From: Salana multivorans
GTDB lineage: Bacteria; Actinomycetota; Actinomycetes; Actinomycetales; Beutenbergiaceae
Length of the DNA: 64,000 nucleotides
Direction: 5' to 3'
Assembly (NCBI RefSeq): GCF_003751805.1
Contig: NZ_RKHQ01000002.1
Span: 744,001 to 808,000, forward strand
Part shown: positions 8,815-16,895 of the stretch, piece by piece
Position numbering within the stretch: the first letter of the stretch is position 1
Layout: each line of letters opens with the position of its first letter
The notes under the pieces: generated by a model
Databases searched by the model: none
Seen by the model: only the letters and a program-made list of their open reading frames with translations
Told to the model about the DNA's origin: nothing
Made by a program: the position numbers and the translations under genes

Positions 8815-8820
8815 TAGACT
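8815..8820 (+). promoter_or_regulatory. -10 box of a leaderless promoter for the ABC importer
   Basis: TAGACT ends exactly 6 nt before the GTG start at 8827, so the predicted transcription start coincides with the first base of the start codon. No ribosome-binding site precedes the GTG. The same geometry recurs at several other plus-strand genes in the window. Confidence 0.6.
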
Positions 8821-8826
8821 CACCCC

Positions 8827-9843
8827 GTGACGTCGATCCCCGGCGACGCAGCAGACGTCGACGCCGCCTCCCCCGAGGGTCGTCGCAGCCGCACCGGCCG
8901 CGACGACTCCCTCCGTTCGCGCGGTCGCCCCGGGCCGACGCCCGCCGATCGCGGCGATCGCGCGCGCCGGGTCCGGAGGCGCCGCCAGGCCGTCCCCGCC
9001 TACGCGATGCTCACGCCCAGCCTCATCGGGGTGTTCGTCTTCCTCCTCGTGCCGGTGGTCGCCGTCTTCGTGCTCTCGCTCATGAAGTGGGACCTCATCT
9101 CCCCGGCACGCTGGGTCGGCCTCGACAACTTCGTCGCCGTCCTCACCTCCGAGCGGTTCCTCAACTCCGCCTGGGTCTCGGTCGCGTTCGCGCTGCTGAC
9201 CATCCCGTTCACGGTCGGGCTCGGCCTCCTGCTCGCCGTGGGGCTCAACCGCCGGCTGCCGGGCAGCTCGCTCCTGCGCATCGTCTACGTCCTGCCGTGG
9301 GTCTGCGCCCCGCTGACGCTCGGCATCGTGTGGAAGTGGATCTTCGACCCGACCAACGGCGCCCTCAACGCGATGCTCGGGCGCCGGATCGAGTGGCTGA
9401 CGGACCTGTCGCTCGCGATGCCGTCCGTCGCGTTCGTCCAGGTCTGGTCCACCGTCGGGTACGTCAGCCTGTTCTACCTCGCGGGTCTCCAGCAGATCCC
9501 GGTCGCCGTCACCGAGGCCGCCCGGCTCGACGGCGCGGGCCCCGCCCGCATGCTCCGGTCGATCACGCTGCCGCTGCTCAACCCGACGACGTTCTTCGTC
9601 ACCGTGACGAGCGTCATCGCGAGCTTCCAGGTCTTCGACCTCATCTACGCCCTCACCCGCGGCGGTCCCGGGATCCCCGGCCGGACCGACGTCATCGCCG
9701 CCCGGATCTACGACGAGGCCTTCGTCTCGCTGCGGTTCGGCCGCGCGGCGGCGATGGCGGTCATCCTGTTCGTCGTCCTCGTCGTCATCACGTTCCTGCA
9801 GCAGCGGTTCTTCCGCTCCCGACTCACCTACGACCTGTCATGA
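8827..9843 (+). CDS. carbohydrate ABC transporter permease (MalF/UgpA type)
   Basis: 338-residue inner-membrane subunit of a CUT1-type sugar importer. A basic, low-complexity cytosolic leader of about 55 residues precedes six predicted transmembrane helices, the first being AYAMLTPSLIGVFVFLLVPV. The EAA loop that contacts the ATPase is EAARLDGAGPARMLRSITLP. The second permease starts within its stop codon (ATGA, 9840-9843). The GTG at 8827 appears leaderless, with a -10 box 6 nt upstream. No ATP-binding subunit is encoded here, as is common for actinobacterial CUT1 systems that share an MsiK-type ATPase. Proximity to lacZ and a hexosaminidase suggests an oligosaccharide substrate, but the specificity cannot be read from the sequence. 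Confidence 0.93.
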   Translation: MTSIPGDAADVDAASPEGRRSRTGRDDSLRSRGRPGPTPADRGDRARRVRRRRQAVPAYAMLTPSLIGVFVFLLVPVVAVFVLSLMKWDLISPARWVGLDNFVAVLTSERFLNSAWVSVAFALLTIPFTVGLGLLLAVGLNRRLPGSSLLRIVYVLPWVCAPLTLGIVWKWIFDPTNGALNAMLGRRIEWLTDLSLAMPSVAFVQVWSTVGYVSLFYLAGLQQIPVAVTEAARLDGAGPARMLRSITLPLLNPTTFFVTVTSVIASFQVFDLIYALTRGGPGIPGRTDVIAARIYDEAFVSLRFGRAAAMAVILFVVLVVITFLQQRFFRSRLTYDLS

Positions 9844-10754
9844 CGAGCGCCACGCCCGCCGCGTCGGCGACCCCGTCCACCACGCCCACGCCGACGAGTG
9901 CACGGTCGCGCCGCTCGGGCTCCGCGGCCGGCGCGCGCCGGGTTGCCGACGCCCTGACCTACCTGTTCCTCGGCGCCGGCGCCCTCCTCGTGCTCGGCCC
10001 GTTCCTCCTCGCGGTCATGACGTCGCTCAAGACGGCGCACCAGTTCCGGACGACCTCGCCGCTGACGCTGCCCGCCCCGTTCACGCTGGAGAACTTCACC
10101 GCCCTGTTCGGGGAGCGCTACGACTTCGTCGTCCCGCTCGCCGTGACCGCCCAGGTCGTCGTCGTGCTCGTCGTGACCCAGCTCGTCTCCAGCGTCCTGG
10201 CCGCCTACGCGTTCGCTGTCCTCGACTTCCCCGGCCGCGACGCGCTGTTCTGGGTCTACGTGAGCTGCCTCATGATCCCCGCGGTCGTCACGATCATCCC
10301 GCTCTACTCGATGGTCGCCACGCTCGGCTGGCGCAACACGTTCGCCGGGCTCGTCGTGCCGTTCCTGTTCGCCGGGCCGTACGCGATCTTCCTGCTCCGG
10401 GAGAACTTCAAGATGGTCCCCCAGGAGATCCTCGACGCCGCCACGCTCGACGGTGCGGGCCCCGTCCGCACCCTGACGCGGATCATGCTCCCGATGAACG
10501 TGCCGATCCTCACGACGCTGCTGCTCGTCACCGTCGTGAGCCAGTGGAACAACTTCCTGTGGCCGCTCGTCGCCGCGCCGAAGCCGGAGTGGCACGTCAT
10601 GACCGTCGCGACGGTCTCGCTCCAGACGCAGTACGAGGGCAACTGGACGCTCGTCATGGCCGCGTCCGTCCTCGCGCTCGCGCCGCTCATCGTCCTGTTC
10701 CTCGTCTTCCAGCGGCGGATCACCGCCGCGATCGGGGTCACCGGGGTCCGCTGA
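9840..10754 (+). CDS. carbohydrate ABC transporter permease (MalG type)
   Basis: 304-residue second permease of the importer. The ATG at 9840 overlaps the stop of the first permease (ATGA), which fixes the start and implies coupled synthesis. A Ser/Thr/Ala-rich cytosolic leader of about 35 residues is followed by six predicted transmembrane segments, the first starting LTYLFLGAGALLVLGPFLLA. The EAA motif appears as ILDAATLDGAGPVRTLTRIM. QFRTTSPLTLPAPFTLENF is the usual periplasmic loop of MalG-like subunits. The substrate-binding lipoprotein follows after a 117-nt gap with its own -10 candidate, an unusual order because the binding protein normally comes first. Confidence 0.93.
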   Translation: MTSATPAASATPSTTPTPTSARSRRSGSAAGARRVADALTYLFLGAGALLVLGPFLLAVMTSLKTAHQFRTTSPLTLPAPFTLENFTALFGERYDFVVPLAVTAQVVVVLVVTQLVSSVLAAYAFAVLDFPGRDALFWVYVSCLMIPAVVTIIPLYSMVATLGWRNTFAGLVVPFLFAGPYAIFLLRENFKMVPQEILDAATLDGAGPVRTLTRIMLPMNVPILTTLLLVTVVSQWNNFLWPLVAAPKPEWHVMTVATVSLQTQYEGNWTLVMAASVLALAPLIVLFLVFQRRITAAIGVTGVR

Positions 10755-10821
10755 CCGTACGTCGCGTCCCACGATGTGGGCGTTGCGGCACCTCCCGCGG
10801 GGCGGGAGGGTGGGAGGCTTC

Positions 10822-10827
10822 TAGAGT
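10822..10827 (+). promoter_or_regulatory. -10 candidate for the solute-binding protein gene
   Basis: TAGAGT lies 44 nt before the ATG at 10872, in the 117-nt gap behind the permease genes. Unlike the leaderless genes nearby, this one has a Shine-Dalgarno GGAGG at 10861-10865. An internal promoter would allow the binding protein to be made in excess over the permeases. Confidence 0.4.
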
Positions 10828-10871
10828 CGGACCGGCGCCCCCAGCGCCCCCACGGAACTCGGAGGTACCGA

Positions 10872-12257
10872 ATGTCGACCAGCACCACCCGCCGACGCGC
10901 AGTCGTCGGCGCACTCGCGACGGCCGTCGCCGTCTCCCTCGCGGCGTGCTCGCCGGCGAGCAACTCCGGCGGCCAGACGCCGTCGGCGTCGTCGTCCGCG
11001 ACCGACGGGGCGACGGACGGCACCGGCGGCGGTGACACCACGACGGTCACGTTCCGCCTCTGGGACGACGCGGCCGCCGAGGCGTACCGCACGTCCTTCG
11101 ACGCGTTCGAGGCGGACCACCCGGACATCAAGGTCGAGATCGAGACCATCCCGTGGGCGACCTACTGGGAGCAGCTCCCGCTGGACCTCTCCTCGGGCGA
11201 GGCCGCCGACATCTTCTGGGTCAACACCTCGAACTTCGGCAAGTACGTCGACAACGGCAACCTGCTCAACGTCACGGACGCGATCGGCGACGACCACGAC
11301 CCGTGGAGCGACCTCGTCGTCGACCTCTACACGCGCGACGGCAGCCTGTGGGGCGTCCCGCAGCTGCAGGACTCGATCGCGCTGTTCTACAACAAGACGC
11401 TCCTGGACGCGGCCGGCATCGACCCGACCACGCTGCGCTGGGACCCGACGGGCGCGAACGACACGCTGCTGCCCGCGCTCCAGACACTGACGACGGACGC
11501 CGCTGGGCACGCCGCGAGCGACGCCGAGTTCGACCCGGCCACGACGGCGGTGTTCGGCCTCAACGCCCAGAACGACCTGCAGGCCATCTGGGGTCCGTTC
11601 GTCGGCTCCAACGGCGGCGTCTGGCAGGACGGCGACCTGCTCGCCTTCGACTCGCCGCAGAACGAGCAGACGTTCCAGTACCTGGTCGACCTCATCAACA
11701 CCTACCACGTCGCCCCGCCGGCGGCCGACACGCTCGCCAACGGCGACCTCTCCCGCGACTACTTCGTCCAGGGCAAGCTCGCGCTCTTCCAGTCCGGCCA
11801 GTACTCGCTGCCCGCGCTCGAGGAGATCGGCGACAGCTTCGAGTGGGCCATCGCCCCGCCGCTGGAGGGCCCGGCCGGTCGCGTCGGTCTCGTCCACGGC
11901 GTCGCCGCCGTCGCGAACGCGGCGTCGGAGAACCCGGAGGCGCAGCTCGAGGTGCTCCAGTGGCTCGGCTCGACCGAGGGCCAGCTCCCGCTCGCCGAGG
12001 CCGGCGCCGCGTTCCCGGGCGCGGTCGACGCGCAGGACGCCTACGTCTCCTACTGGGAGAGCAAGGGCGTGGACATCACGGCCCTGCAGGACGCCGCGAA
12101 CGGCGAGGCCATCCCCGCCCCCGTCGGCCCGAACATCAACGCCGCCTTCGGTGCATTCGGTCCGTACTTCGAGGAGATGTTCCTCGGCCGCCTCCCGGTG
12201 GCCGACGCGCTCAAGCAGGCCGACGAGGCCGGCAACGAGGCGATCAACGAGGGCTGA
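10872..12257 (+). CDS. ABC transporter substrate-binding lipoprotein (sugar type)
   Basis: 461-residue extracellular solute-binding protein of the SBP_bac_1 family for the adjacent permeases. The signal peptide MSTSTTRRRAVVGALATAV ends in the lipobox SLAAC (Cys about residue 26), followed by a Ser/Thr/Gly-rich linker to about residue 55. The mature domain begins with TVTFRLWDDAAAEAYRTSFD and contains typical family blocks such as ADIFWVNTSNFGKYVDNGNL, LWGVPQLQDSIALFYNKTLL and GKLALFQSGQYSLPALEEI. The ATG at 10872 has a good Shine-Dalgarno sequence 6 nt upstream; a longer in-frame extension is possible but would displace the signal peptide. The gene ends just before a strong hairpin at 12274-12313. 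Ligand unknown. Confidence 0.93.
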   Translation: MSTSTTRRRAVVGALATAVAVSLAACSPASNSGGQTPSASSSATDGATDGTGGGDTTTVTFRLWDDAAAEAYRTSFDAFEADHPDIKVEIETIPWATYWEQLPLDLSSGEAADIFWVNTSNFGKYVDNGNLLNVTDAIGDDHDPWSDLVVDLYTRDGSLWGVPQLQDSIALFYNKTLLDAAGIDPTTLRWDPTGANDTLLPALQTLTTDAAGHAASDAEFDPATTAVFGLNAQNDLQAIWGPFVGSNGGVWQDGDLLAFDSPQNEQTFQYLVDLINTYHVAPPAADTLANGDLSRDYFVQGKLALFQSGQYSLPALEEIGDSFEWAIAPPLEGPAGRVGLVHGVAAVANAASENPEAQLEVLQWLGSTEGQLPLAEAGAAFPGAVDAQDAYVSYWESKGVDITALQDAANGEAIPAPVGPNINAAFGAFGPYFEEMFLGRLPVADALKQADEAGNEAINEG

Positions 12258-12273
12258 CCCGGCCTGACCTACG

Positions 12274-12313
12274 CGTGTGGGCGGTGACTCCCCTGGGAGT
12301 CACCGCCCACACG
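12274..12313. terminator. 19-bp perfect hairpin between convergent genes
   Basis: CGTGTGGGCGGTGACTCCC (12274-12292) pairs completely with its inverted copy at 12295-12313, leaving a 2-nt tip. It sits 17 nt after the binding-protein stop and 24 nt beyond the stop of the convergent gene at 12337, so it can serve both strands. There is no clear U-tract, as is usual in high-GC actinomycetes. Confidence 0.8.
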
Positions 12314-12336
12314 TGTCTCGGGTCTCAGGTGCCGCC

Positions 12337-13023
12337 CTAGACCCACCGCAAGCCACGGGGATAGGCGGTGATGATCCGGCCGTCGCTTCCGGCCACGATC
12401 ACGAAGACGGTGTAGGTGGCGACAATCTTCCTGTTCGAGTAGATGTATCCGGGGGCCTGGATCGAGTAGGTGTCGTTGCCAGACTTGTAGTGCGCGACGG
12501 CATTCTTGCTCTGGAGAGTGCTCCGGATGTTCTTGTCCATCGACACATCCCAGCCAAGGAAGCTGTCGAGCGCTTCCCACTCGGCGGCATGGGAGTCACG
12601 GATGTGGAGAAAGCCCCATCCATCCTTGGTCGGGCGTCCGCACCTGAGGGTGTTCTTCCCGTTGGGAATGTTCCGGATGTTGGTGCGCGTGTAGGTCGCC
12701 ATCGTCTCGTAGGGGTCGCCCCCCTTCGACGGACACCAGAAGATCGAGGCCGCCAACGGCGACGGTCCGGGACGCAACGAGGGTGGACCACCCGACACGA
12801 GAGGGCCGACGGAGGAGTGGTCGAGTGAGTTCAGCCGCGCGATATCGGCGGGAGAGAGGCCCTCGCCGCCCTGCGCCGGCGATGCGCCAGCATCGAGCTG
12901 GGTGCTGGGTGCTGCGGCCGACACCGGCCGACCGATGTCGGCCGCCGAGGTAACCGCCACACTCCCAACGAGCACCGCCGTCGACAGGACCAGACTCATC
13001 GCGCGGCCTCTGCGACGCATCAT
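12337..13023 (-). CDS. secreted protein resembling a small RNase-type toxin domain
   Basis: 228 residues, starting at the ATG at 13023 that overlaps the stop of the upstream gene (ATGA). The N-terminus MMRRRGRAMSLVLSTAVLVG plus SVAVTSAA is a Sec signal peptide with cleavage near residue 28. A low-complexity linker (to about residue 90) leads to a compact C-terminal domain with GWGFLHIRDSHAAEWE, a Lys/Ser/Thr-rich middle, and the terminal strand pair TYTVFVIVAGSDGRIITAYP. A His in an HI-x3-H element and a closing T-x-YP strand recall barnase/EndoU/colicin-E5-like (BECR) nuclease toxins; this is a fold-level resemblance, not a family match. Codon use is visibly less GC-biased than that of the neighbours, suggesting acquisition. 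Alternatives include a secreted hydrolase of unknown type. Confidence 0.6.
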   Translation of the reverse strand: MMRRRGRAMSLVLSTAVLVGSVAVTSAADIGRPVSAAAPSTQLDAGASPAQGGEGLSPADIARLNSLDHSSVGPLVSGGPPSLRPGPSPLAASIFWCPSKGGDPYETMATYTRTNIRNIPNGKNTLRCGRPTKDGWGFLHIRDSHAAEWEALDSFLGWDVSMDKNIRSTLQSKNAVAHYKSGNDTYSIQAPGYIYSNRKIVATYTVFVIVAGSDGRIITAYPRGLRWV

Positions 13024-13313
13024 GCGTCCTCGCCGTTCGTGGTGACGACGTACCCCGGGCCAAGTTCCGCCTGCAGGCTGTCGACGATCTCGGCCAGGAG
13101 CTCCATGTACTCGCGTTCGAACGCCGGGGTTCGCCAACCGAACCCGGGGTACACCCCACGGTCGAAGACATCGACGAGCCTTGCCATCTTTGCCTGCAGC
13201 GGCGCGCTGACTCCGAAAGCCGTGAGGTCCTCCACGAGGCCGTGGCACCAAACTGGATTCTCCGCGCCGTAATCCGCGAAGACTCGAACCTTGATCGGAG
13301 CGTCGTCGGACAT
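13020..13313 (-). CDS. small cytosolic protein coupled to the secreted toxin-like gene
   Basis: 97 residues, soluble and acidic, with no signal peptide and no motif that I recognise. Segments include MSDDAPIKVRVFADYGAENP, VYPGFGWRTPAFEREYMELL and ELGPGYVVTTNGEDA. Its TGA shares bases with the ATG of the secreted protein (13020-13023), so translation of the two is linked with this gene first, the order usual for antitoxin-toxin pairs. Base composition is lower in GC than the surroundings, like its partner. An immunity or antitoxin function is inferred from this arrangement alone. It could equally be an unrelated conserved hypothetical. A 73-nt gap with no visible feature separates it from the upstream phosphoglycerate mutase gene. 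Confidence 0.65.
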   Translation of the reverse strand: MSDDAPIKVRVFADYGAENPVWCHGLVEDLTAFGVSAPLQAKMARLVDVFDRGVYPGFGWRTPAFEREYMELLAEIVDSLQAELGPGYVVTTNGEDA

Positions 13314-13386
13314 CCGCGAACGATGTCACATCAGCGACGGCGTGTCCAGCGATGTCGGACCTCCTCGAACCGGCGGTGGCAATGTC

Positions 13387-14163
13387 TCAGGTGCCGCCCT
13401 CGAGGGCGAGGCGCTCGGCCGCCGCGTGCGCCGAGGCCTCGTCGAGGTAGACACCGCCGCGCACCAGCGGCACGAGCAGACCGTCCAGCTCCGGCCCGGT
13501 CGGCTCCACCTCGTACAGCAGCGGGTGCCCGGTGGGCAGGCCAAGGGCGCGGATCTCGGCGTCCGGCAGCCGGTCGACGACGGCGCACAGCGCGCGCAGC
13601 GAGTTCCCGTGCGCGACGACGAGGACGTTGCCGCCCCGCCGCAGGAGGGGGTCGACCCGGTCGAGCCAGAACGCGCGGACGCGGACCATGACGTCGGCCA
13701 GCGACTCGGTCCGCACGAGGGCCTCCGGCGGGAGGCGGCGGAACAGGTCGGTCCCGGCGAGCGCGTCGTACAGCTCGTCGCCCATCGGCGGCGGCGGCGT
13801 GCGGACGCTGCGGCGCCAGGCGAGGAACTGCTCCTCGCCGTGCTCGGCCTTGACGTCCGCCTTGGTCAGCGTGGTGAGCCCGCCGTAGTTGCGCTCGTCG
13901 AGGCGCCAGTCGCGCTCGAACGGCGGGAGGTCGGGCAGCTCCTCGGCGAGGACGTCGGCGGTCTGCCACGCCCTGGCCAGCTCGGAGCAGAACGCGGCGT
14001 CGAACCGCAGACCCGTCTCGCGCAGCAGCCCGGCCGCGACACGCGCCTCCTCCATCCCGTGCTGGGACAGCGGGACGTCGAGCACGCCGGTGAACAGGCC
14101 GGCTGCGTTGGCGGTGCTCTCCCCGTGTCGAAGCAGGACGGCGGCGGCTCGGCGCTGGTTCAC
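13387..14163 (-). CDS. gpmA: 2,3-bisphosphoglycerate-dependent phosphoglycerate mutase
   Basis: 258 residues of the histidine phosphatase superfamily. The phospho-acceptor His lies in VLLRHGESTANAAGLFTG, the second His in VVAHGNSLRALCAVVDRLPD, and the family-specific LDERNYGGLTTLTKADV identifies the dPGM branch that interconverts 2- and 3-phosphoglycerate in glycolysis. The ATG at 14163 gives the expected length. The first shell differs somewhat from the usual form: TGVLDVPLSQHG replaces the common TGWxDVxLxxxG. A second, non-canonical mutase or a related phosphatase therefore remains possible. It stands alone between the two-component system and the toxin-like pair, all on the same strand. 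Confidence 0.85.
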   Translation of the reverse strand: MNQRRAAAVLLRHGESTANAAGLFTGVLDVPLSQHGMEEARVAAGLLRETGLRFDAAFCSELARAWQTADVLAEELPDLPPFERDWRLDERNYGGLTTLTKADVKAEHGEEQFLAWRRSVRTPPPPMGDELYDALAGTDLFRRLPPEALVRTESLADVMVRVRAFWLDRVDPLLRRGGNVLVVAHGNSLRALCAVVDRLPDAEIRALGLPTGHPLLYEVEPTGPELDGLLVPLVRGGVYLDEASAHAAAERLALEGGT

Positions 14164-14248
14164 CCGGCCATTCTTCCCCCGGACGGCGCGGTGCGCCGCT
14201 CCGGAGGTCCCGCTCCGCGCTCGCGTCGGCGCGGACCCTGCCGCACCA

Positions 14249-14914
14249 TCAGCCGACGAGGCCGGCCTCGTAGGCGGCGATGACGGCCTGGACCCGGTCC
14301 CGACAGCCGAGCTTGCGCAGGATCTGCGACACGTGCGTCTTCACCGTGTTCTCCGAGACGACCAGCTCGGCGGCGATCTCGACGTTCGACAGGCCCCGCG
14401 CGAGGGCCTCGAGCACCTCGCGCTCCCGGTCGCTCAGCTCGGCGATCCCGGGGTTGGCCACACGTGAGCCGCGCTGTGCGACGTCGGCGACGAGCCGCCG
14501 CGTCGCCGACGGCCCCAGCAGCATCGACCCCTCGGCCACGAGGTGGACGGCCTCGACGAGCCGCGCGGCCCGCACGTCCTTGAGCAGGAAGCCGCTCGCG
14601 CCCGCCAGGAGCGCGTCGTAGACGTAGGCGTCGAGGTCGAAGGTCGTGAGGATGAGCACGCGCGTCCCGGGGTGGTCCCGCACGATCCGCTCCGTCGCGC
14701 CGATGCCATCCATCCGCGGCATCCGGATGTCGACGACGGCGACGTCCGGCGCGTGACGCGCCACCGCACGCACCAGCTCGACGCCGTCGCCGGCCGTCGC
14801 GACGACCTCGAGACCCGGGTCCGCACCGATCATGGCGGCGATCCCGGCGAGCACCACGGGCTGGTCGTCGGCGACGACCACGCGCAGCCGCCCGGCTTCC
14901 GCATCCGGGCTCAC
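14249..14914 (-). CDS. LuxR/NarL-family response regulator
   Basis: 221-residue DNA-binding response regulator. The receiver domain has RVVVADDQPVVLAGI, the phospho-accepting Asp62 in VVDIRMPRMDG, the switch Thr in LILTTF and the Lys in GFLLKDV. The C-terminal LuxR helix-turn-helix is LSDREREVLEALARGLSNVE through SENTVKTHVSQILRKLG. GTG at 14914 overlaps the kinase stop (GTGA), which fixes the start and shows a coupled two-component operon with kinase first. Its targets are not evident. The GGGAC-N4-GTCCC site near 41.85 kb is of the kind read by NarL-family regulators, but nothing links it to this protein. Confidence 0.92.
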   Translation of the reverse strand: MSPDAEAGRLRVVVADDQPVVLAGIAAMIGADPGLEVVATAGDGVELVRAVARHAPDVAVVDIRMPRMDGIGATERIVRDHPGTRVLILTTFDLDAYVYDALLAGASGFLLKDVRAARLVEAVHLVAEGSMLLGPSATRRLVADVAQRGSRVANPGIAELSDREREVLEALARGLSNVEIAAELVVSENTVKTHVSQILRKLGCRDRVQAVIAAYEAGLVG

Positions 14915-16323
14915 GAAGCCGGCTCCGCGTCGTCCCGATCGACCGGCAGCTCGACGACGAGCCGGAAGACCGTCACCCCGCGCTGCTCGGCCGGCCCGTG
15001 CCCGAGCGTCCCGCCGAGCGACTCCACGCGCTCGCGCATGCCGGCCAGCCCTCGGCCCGGCCGGGCCTCCCGCGGGTGGTCCGCGGCCATCGGGTCGGCC
15101 GGGTCGGCCTGGGCAGCCGCGTCGACCAGGGCGTTGGTCACCTCGAGCAGCAGCTCCCGCCCGACGCGGCCGCGCCTGATCCGCACCGGGCTCCCCGGCG
15201 CGTGGCGTCGAGCGTTCGTCAGCGCCTCCTGGACGCACCGGTACAGGGCGTAGCCCTCCGCGTCGTCGACCCGGCCCCACGCCCCCGTGTCGAGCACGTC
15301 CTGCCCGGCGTCCCGCGCTCCCGCGACGAGGCCGTCGACGTCGTCGGCGCCGACCTGCGGCTCGCGCGGCGCGTCCTCCCCCTCGACCCGCTGGAGCACC
15401 GCGAGGACCTGACGCAGCTCCGTCAGGGCGCTGCGCGCATCCTCGGCCACGGCGGCGAGCACGTCGCGCGCCGCCGGGTCGAGGCCCGGGTACGCGTAGG
15501 GAGCCGACTCAGCCCGGACCGCGACGAGCGAGAGGTGGTGGGCGACGACGTCGTGCAGGTCGCGCGCCAGGCGGGCGCGTTCGAGCGTCCTGGCCTCCAG
15601 CTCGGCCGCGTCGACCTCGGCGGCGACGGCGTGCCGCAGCGCCCGACCGGCCGCGCGGGTCGCCTCGACCGAGCGCCACCACGCACCGAGCGCAGCCGCG
15701 AGCGCCGCGGCCGCCACCGTGAGGAGCGCGATCATCACGACCGTGCCGAACGCCAGCGGGTACGGGCCCCAGGTCGCGGCGGACACCGTCGGCAGCCACG
15801 GGGCGACGAGGAGCAGCGCGAACAGCGCGAGCGCTCCCGCCACGAGCGCGCCGAGCCAGTCGCGGACCGCGAGGACGACGCAGACCCCGGCGAGCGCCAC
15901 GACGTGCGCGAGGACGAGCTGGCCGAGCACGACCACCGACAGCAGCGGGACGGCCGCGGCGAGGATGGACCACCGCGACCCGCGGGCCGCCAGGACGAGC
16001 CCCACCAGCCCGAGGACGAGACCGAGAGGGTTCCACACGCCGACGAGGACCTCGGAGGCGGTCGGGCCCAGCAGCTCCGCGACGGCCGCCGAGGCATCGA
16101 GCGGGTACGGGATCGCCAGTGGCGGCCCGCAGGCGTCCTGGTCGCAGGTCACGACACCGCTCGGGACGGCACGGGAGAGCGTCACGGCCGCCGCGCCGAC
16201 GGCCAGCACCCAGGCGAGCCCACCGAGCGGGTCGCGGACCAGCGAGCTCCAGGCGCGAGCGAGCCATCGCGGGACGGCCAGCTCGCCGGCTGGGGCGTCC
16301 CCCGTCGTCGTCATCTCCGGCAT
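14911..16323 (-). CDS. NarL/DesK-type sensor histidine kinase
   Basis: 470 residues. The N-terminal half holds several hydrophobic segments, probably six transmembrane helices, among them AWVLAVGAAAVTLSRA and GALALFALLLVAPWL. The HisKA_3 dimerisation domain carries the phosphorylated His in ARLARDLHDVVAHHLSLV (about residue 257), and a GHKL ATPase domain follows with YALYRCVQEALTNARRHAPG and GRGLAGMRERVESLGG. A short extracytosolic loop with two Cys (TCDQDACGPP) could be the sensing element. The response regulator gene overlaps its stop. The ATG at 16323 or the in-frame ATG at 16314 may be used. The stimulus is unknown. Confidence 0.9.
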   Translation of the reverse strand: MPEMTTTGDAPAGELAVPRWLARAWSSLVRDPLGGLAWVLAVGAAAVTLSRAVPSGVVTCDQDACGPPLAIPYPLDASAAVAELLGPTASEVLVGVWNPLGLVLGLVGLVLAARGSRWSILAAAVPLLSVVVLGQLVLAHVVALAGVCVVLAVRDWLGALVAGALALFALLLVAPWLPTVSAATWGPYPLAFGTVVMIALLTVAAAALAAALGAWWRSVEATRAAGRALRHAVAAEVDAAELEARTLERARLARDLHDVVAHHLSLVAVRAESAPYAYPGLDPAARDVLAAVAEDARSALTELRQVLAVLQRVEGEDAPREPQVGADDVDGLVAGARDAGQDVLDTGAWGRVDDAEGYALYRCVQEALTNARRHAPGSPVRIRRGRVGRELLLEVTNALVDAAAQADPADPMAADHPREARPGRGLAGMRERVESLGGTLGHGPAEQRGVTVFRLVVELPVDRDDAEPAS

Positions 16324-16403
16324 GTCGTCGATCCTGCCGAGCCGAGGCCGCCCGCACCACCCGCGCGCGAGGGGTCATCGCTCACCCGTTCGGGTGAGCG
16401 ACG

Positions 16404-16826
16404 TCAGTCCTCGACGACGCGGATCGTCACCGGGATGTTGCCGCGGGTCGCGTTGGAGTAGGGGCAGACCTGGTGCGCGTCGTCGGCGAGCCGCTGGGCG
16501 GTGGCTGGGTCGAGGTCGGGGATCACGACCTCGAGCTCGACCTGCAGCGTGAACCCGCCCTCGGGCCGACGGTCGAGGCCGACCTTCGCTCCGACCGCGG
16601 TGTCGGCGATCGCGACCCCCTGCTCCCGGGCCACGCGCTGCAGCGCGTTGTGGTAGCACGCGGCGTACCCGGCGGCGAAGAACAGCTCGGGGTTGAGCCC
16701 GTCGCCCGAGCCGCCGAGCTCGACCGGGGAGGCCATGGCGGTGTCGATGCGGCCGTCGCTCGTGCGGACGTGGCCGTTGCGACCGGGACCGGTGGACAGG
16801 GCTTCGGCGACGTAGAGGGCATCCAT
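16404..16826 (-). CDS. ohr: organic hydroperoxide resistance protein Ohr/OsmC family
   Basis: 140-residue cytosolic thiol peroxidase that reduces organic hydroperoxides. It begins LYVAEALSTGPGRNGHVRTS, contains the first catalytic Cys in AAGYAACYHNALQRVA and the second in HQVCPYSNATRGNIPV, and ends RVVED. This is the complete Ohr pattern and length. The ATG at 16826 fits the family start; the frame extends upstream without family similarity. An OhrR-type regulator gene is not adjacent. The neighbours (kinase on the same strand, divergent peptidase) are functionally unrelated. Confidence 0.93.
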   Translation of the reverse strand: MDALYVAEALSTGPGRNGHVRTSDGRIDTAMASPVELGGSGDGLNPELFFAAGYAACYHNALQRVAREQGVAIADTAVGAKVGLDRRPEGGFTLQVELEVVIPDLDPATAQRLADDAHQVCPYSNATRGNIPVTIRVVED

Positions 16827-16883
16827 GTCGCCACGGTACGCCTCCCGGGACGGCGGTCCCGGTGTCGCGGCGAGGTCGCCGCG

Positions 16884-16889
16884 TACGGT
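16884..16889 (+). promoter_or_regulatory. -10 box of a leaderless promoter for the iminopeptidase gene
   Basis: TACGGT ends 6 nt before the ATG at 16896 with no Shine-Dalgarno sequence in between. It lies in the 69-bp divergent gap shared with ohr. Confidence 0.5.
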
Positions 16890-16895
16890 GACGGC

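Noticed and set aside
14249-16323. Assigning the two-component pair as the DosR/DosS system because of the GGGAC-N4-GTCCC site at 41851.
   Set aside because: The kinase is an integral membrane DesK-type protein without GAF domains, and one site 27 kb away is no link.
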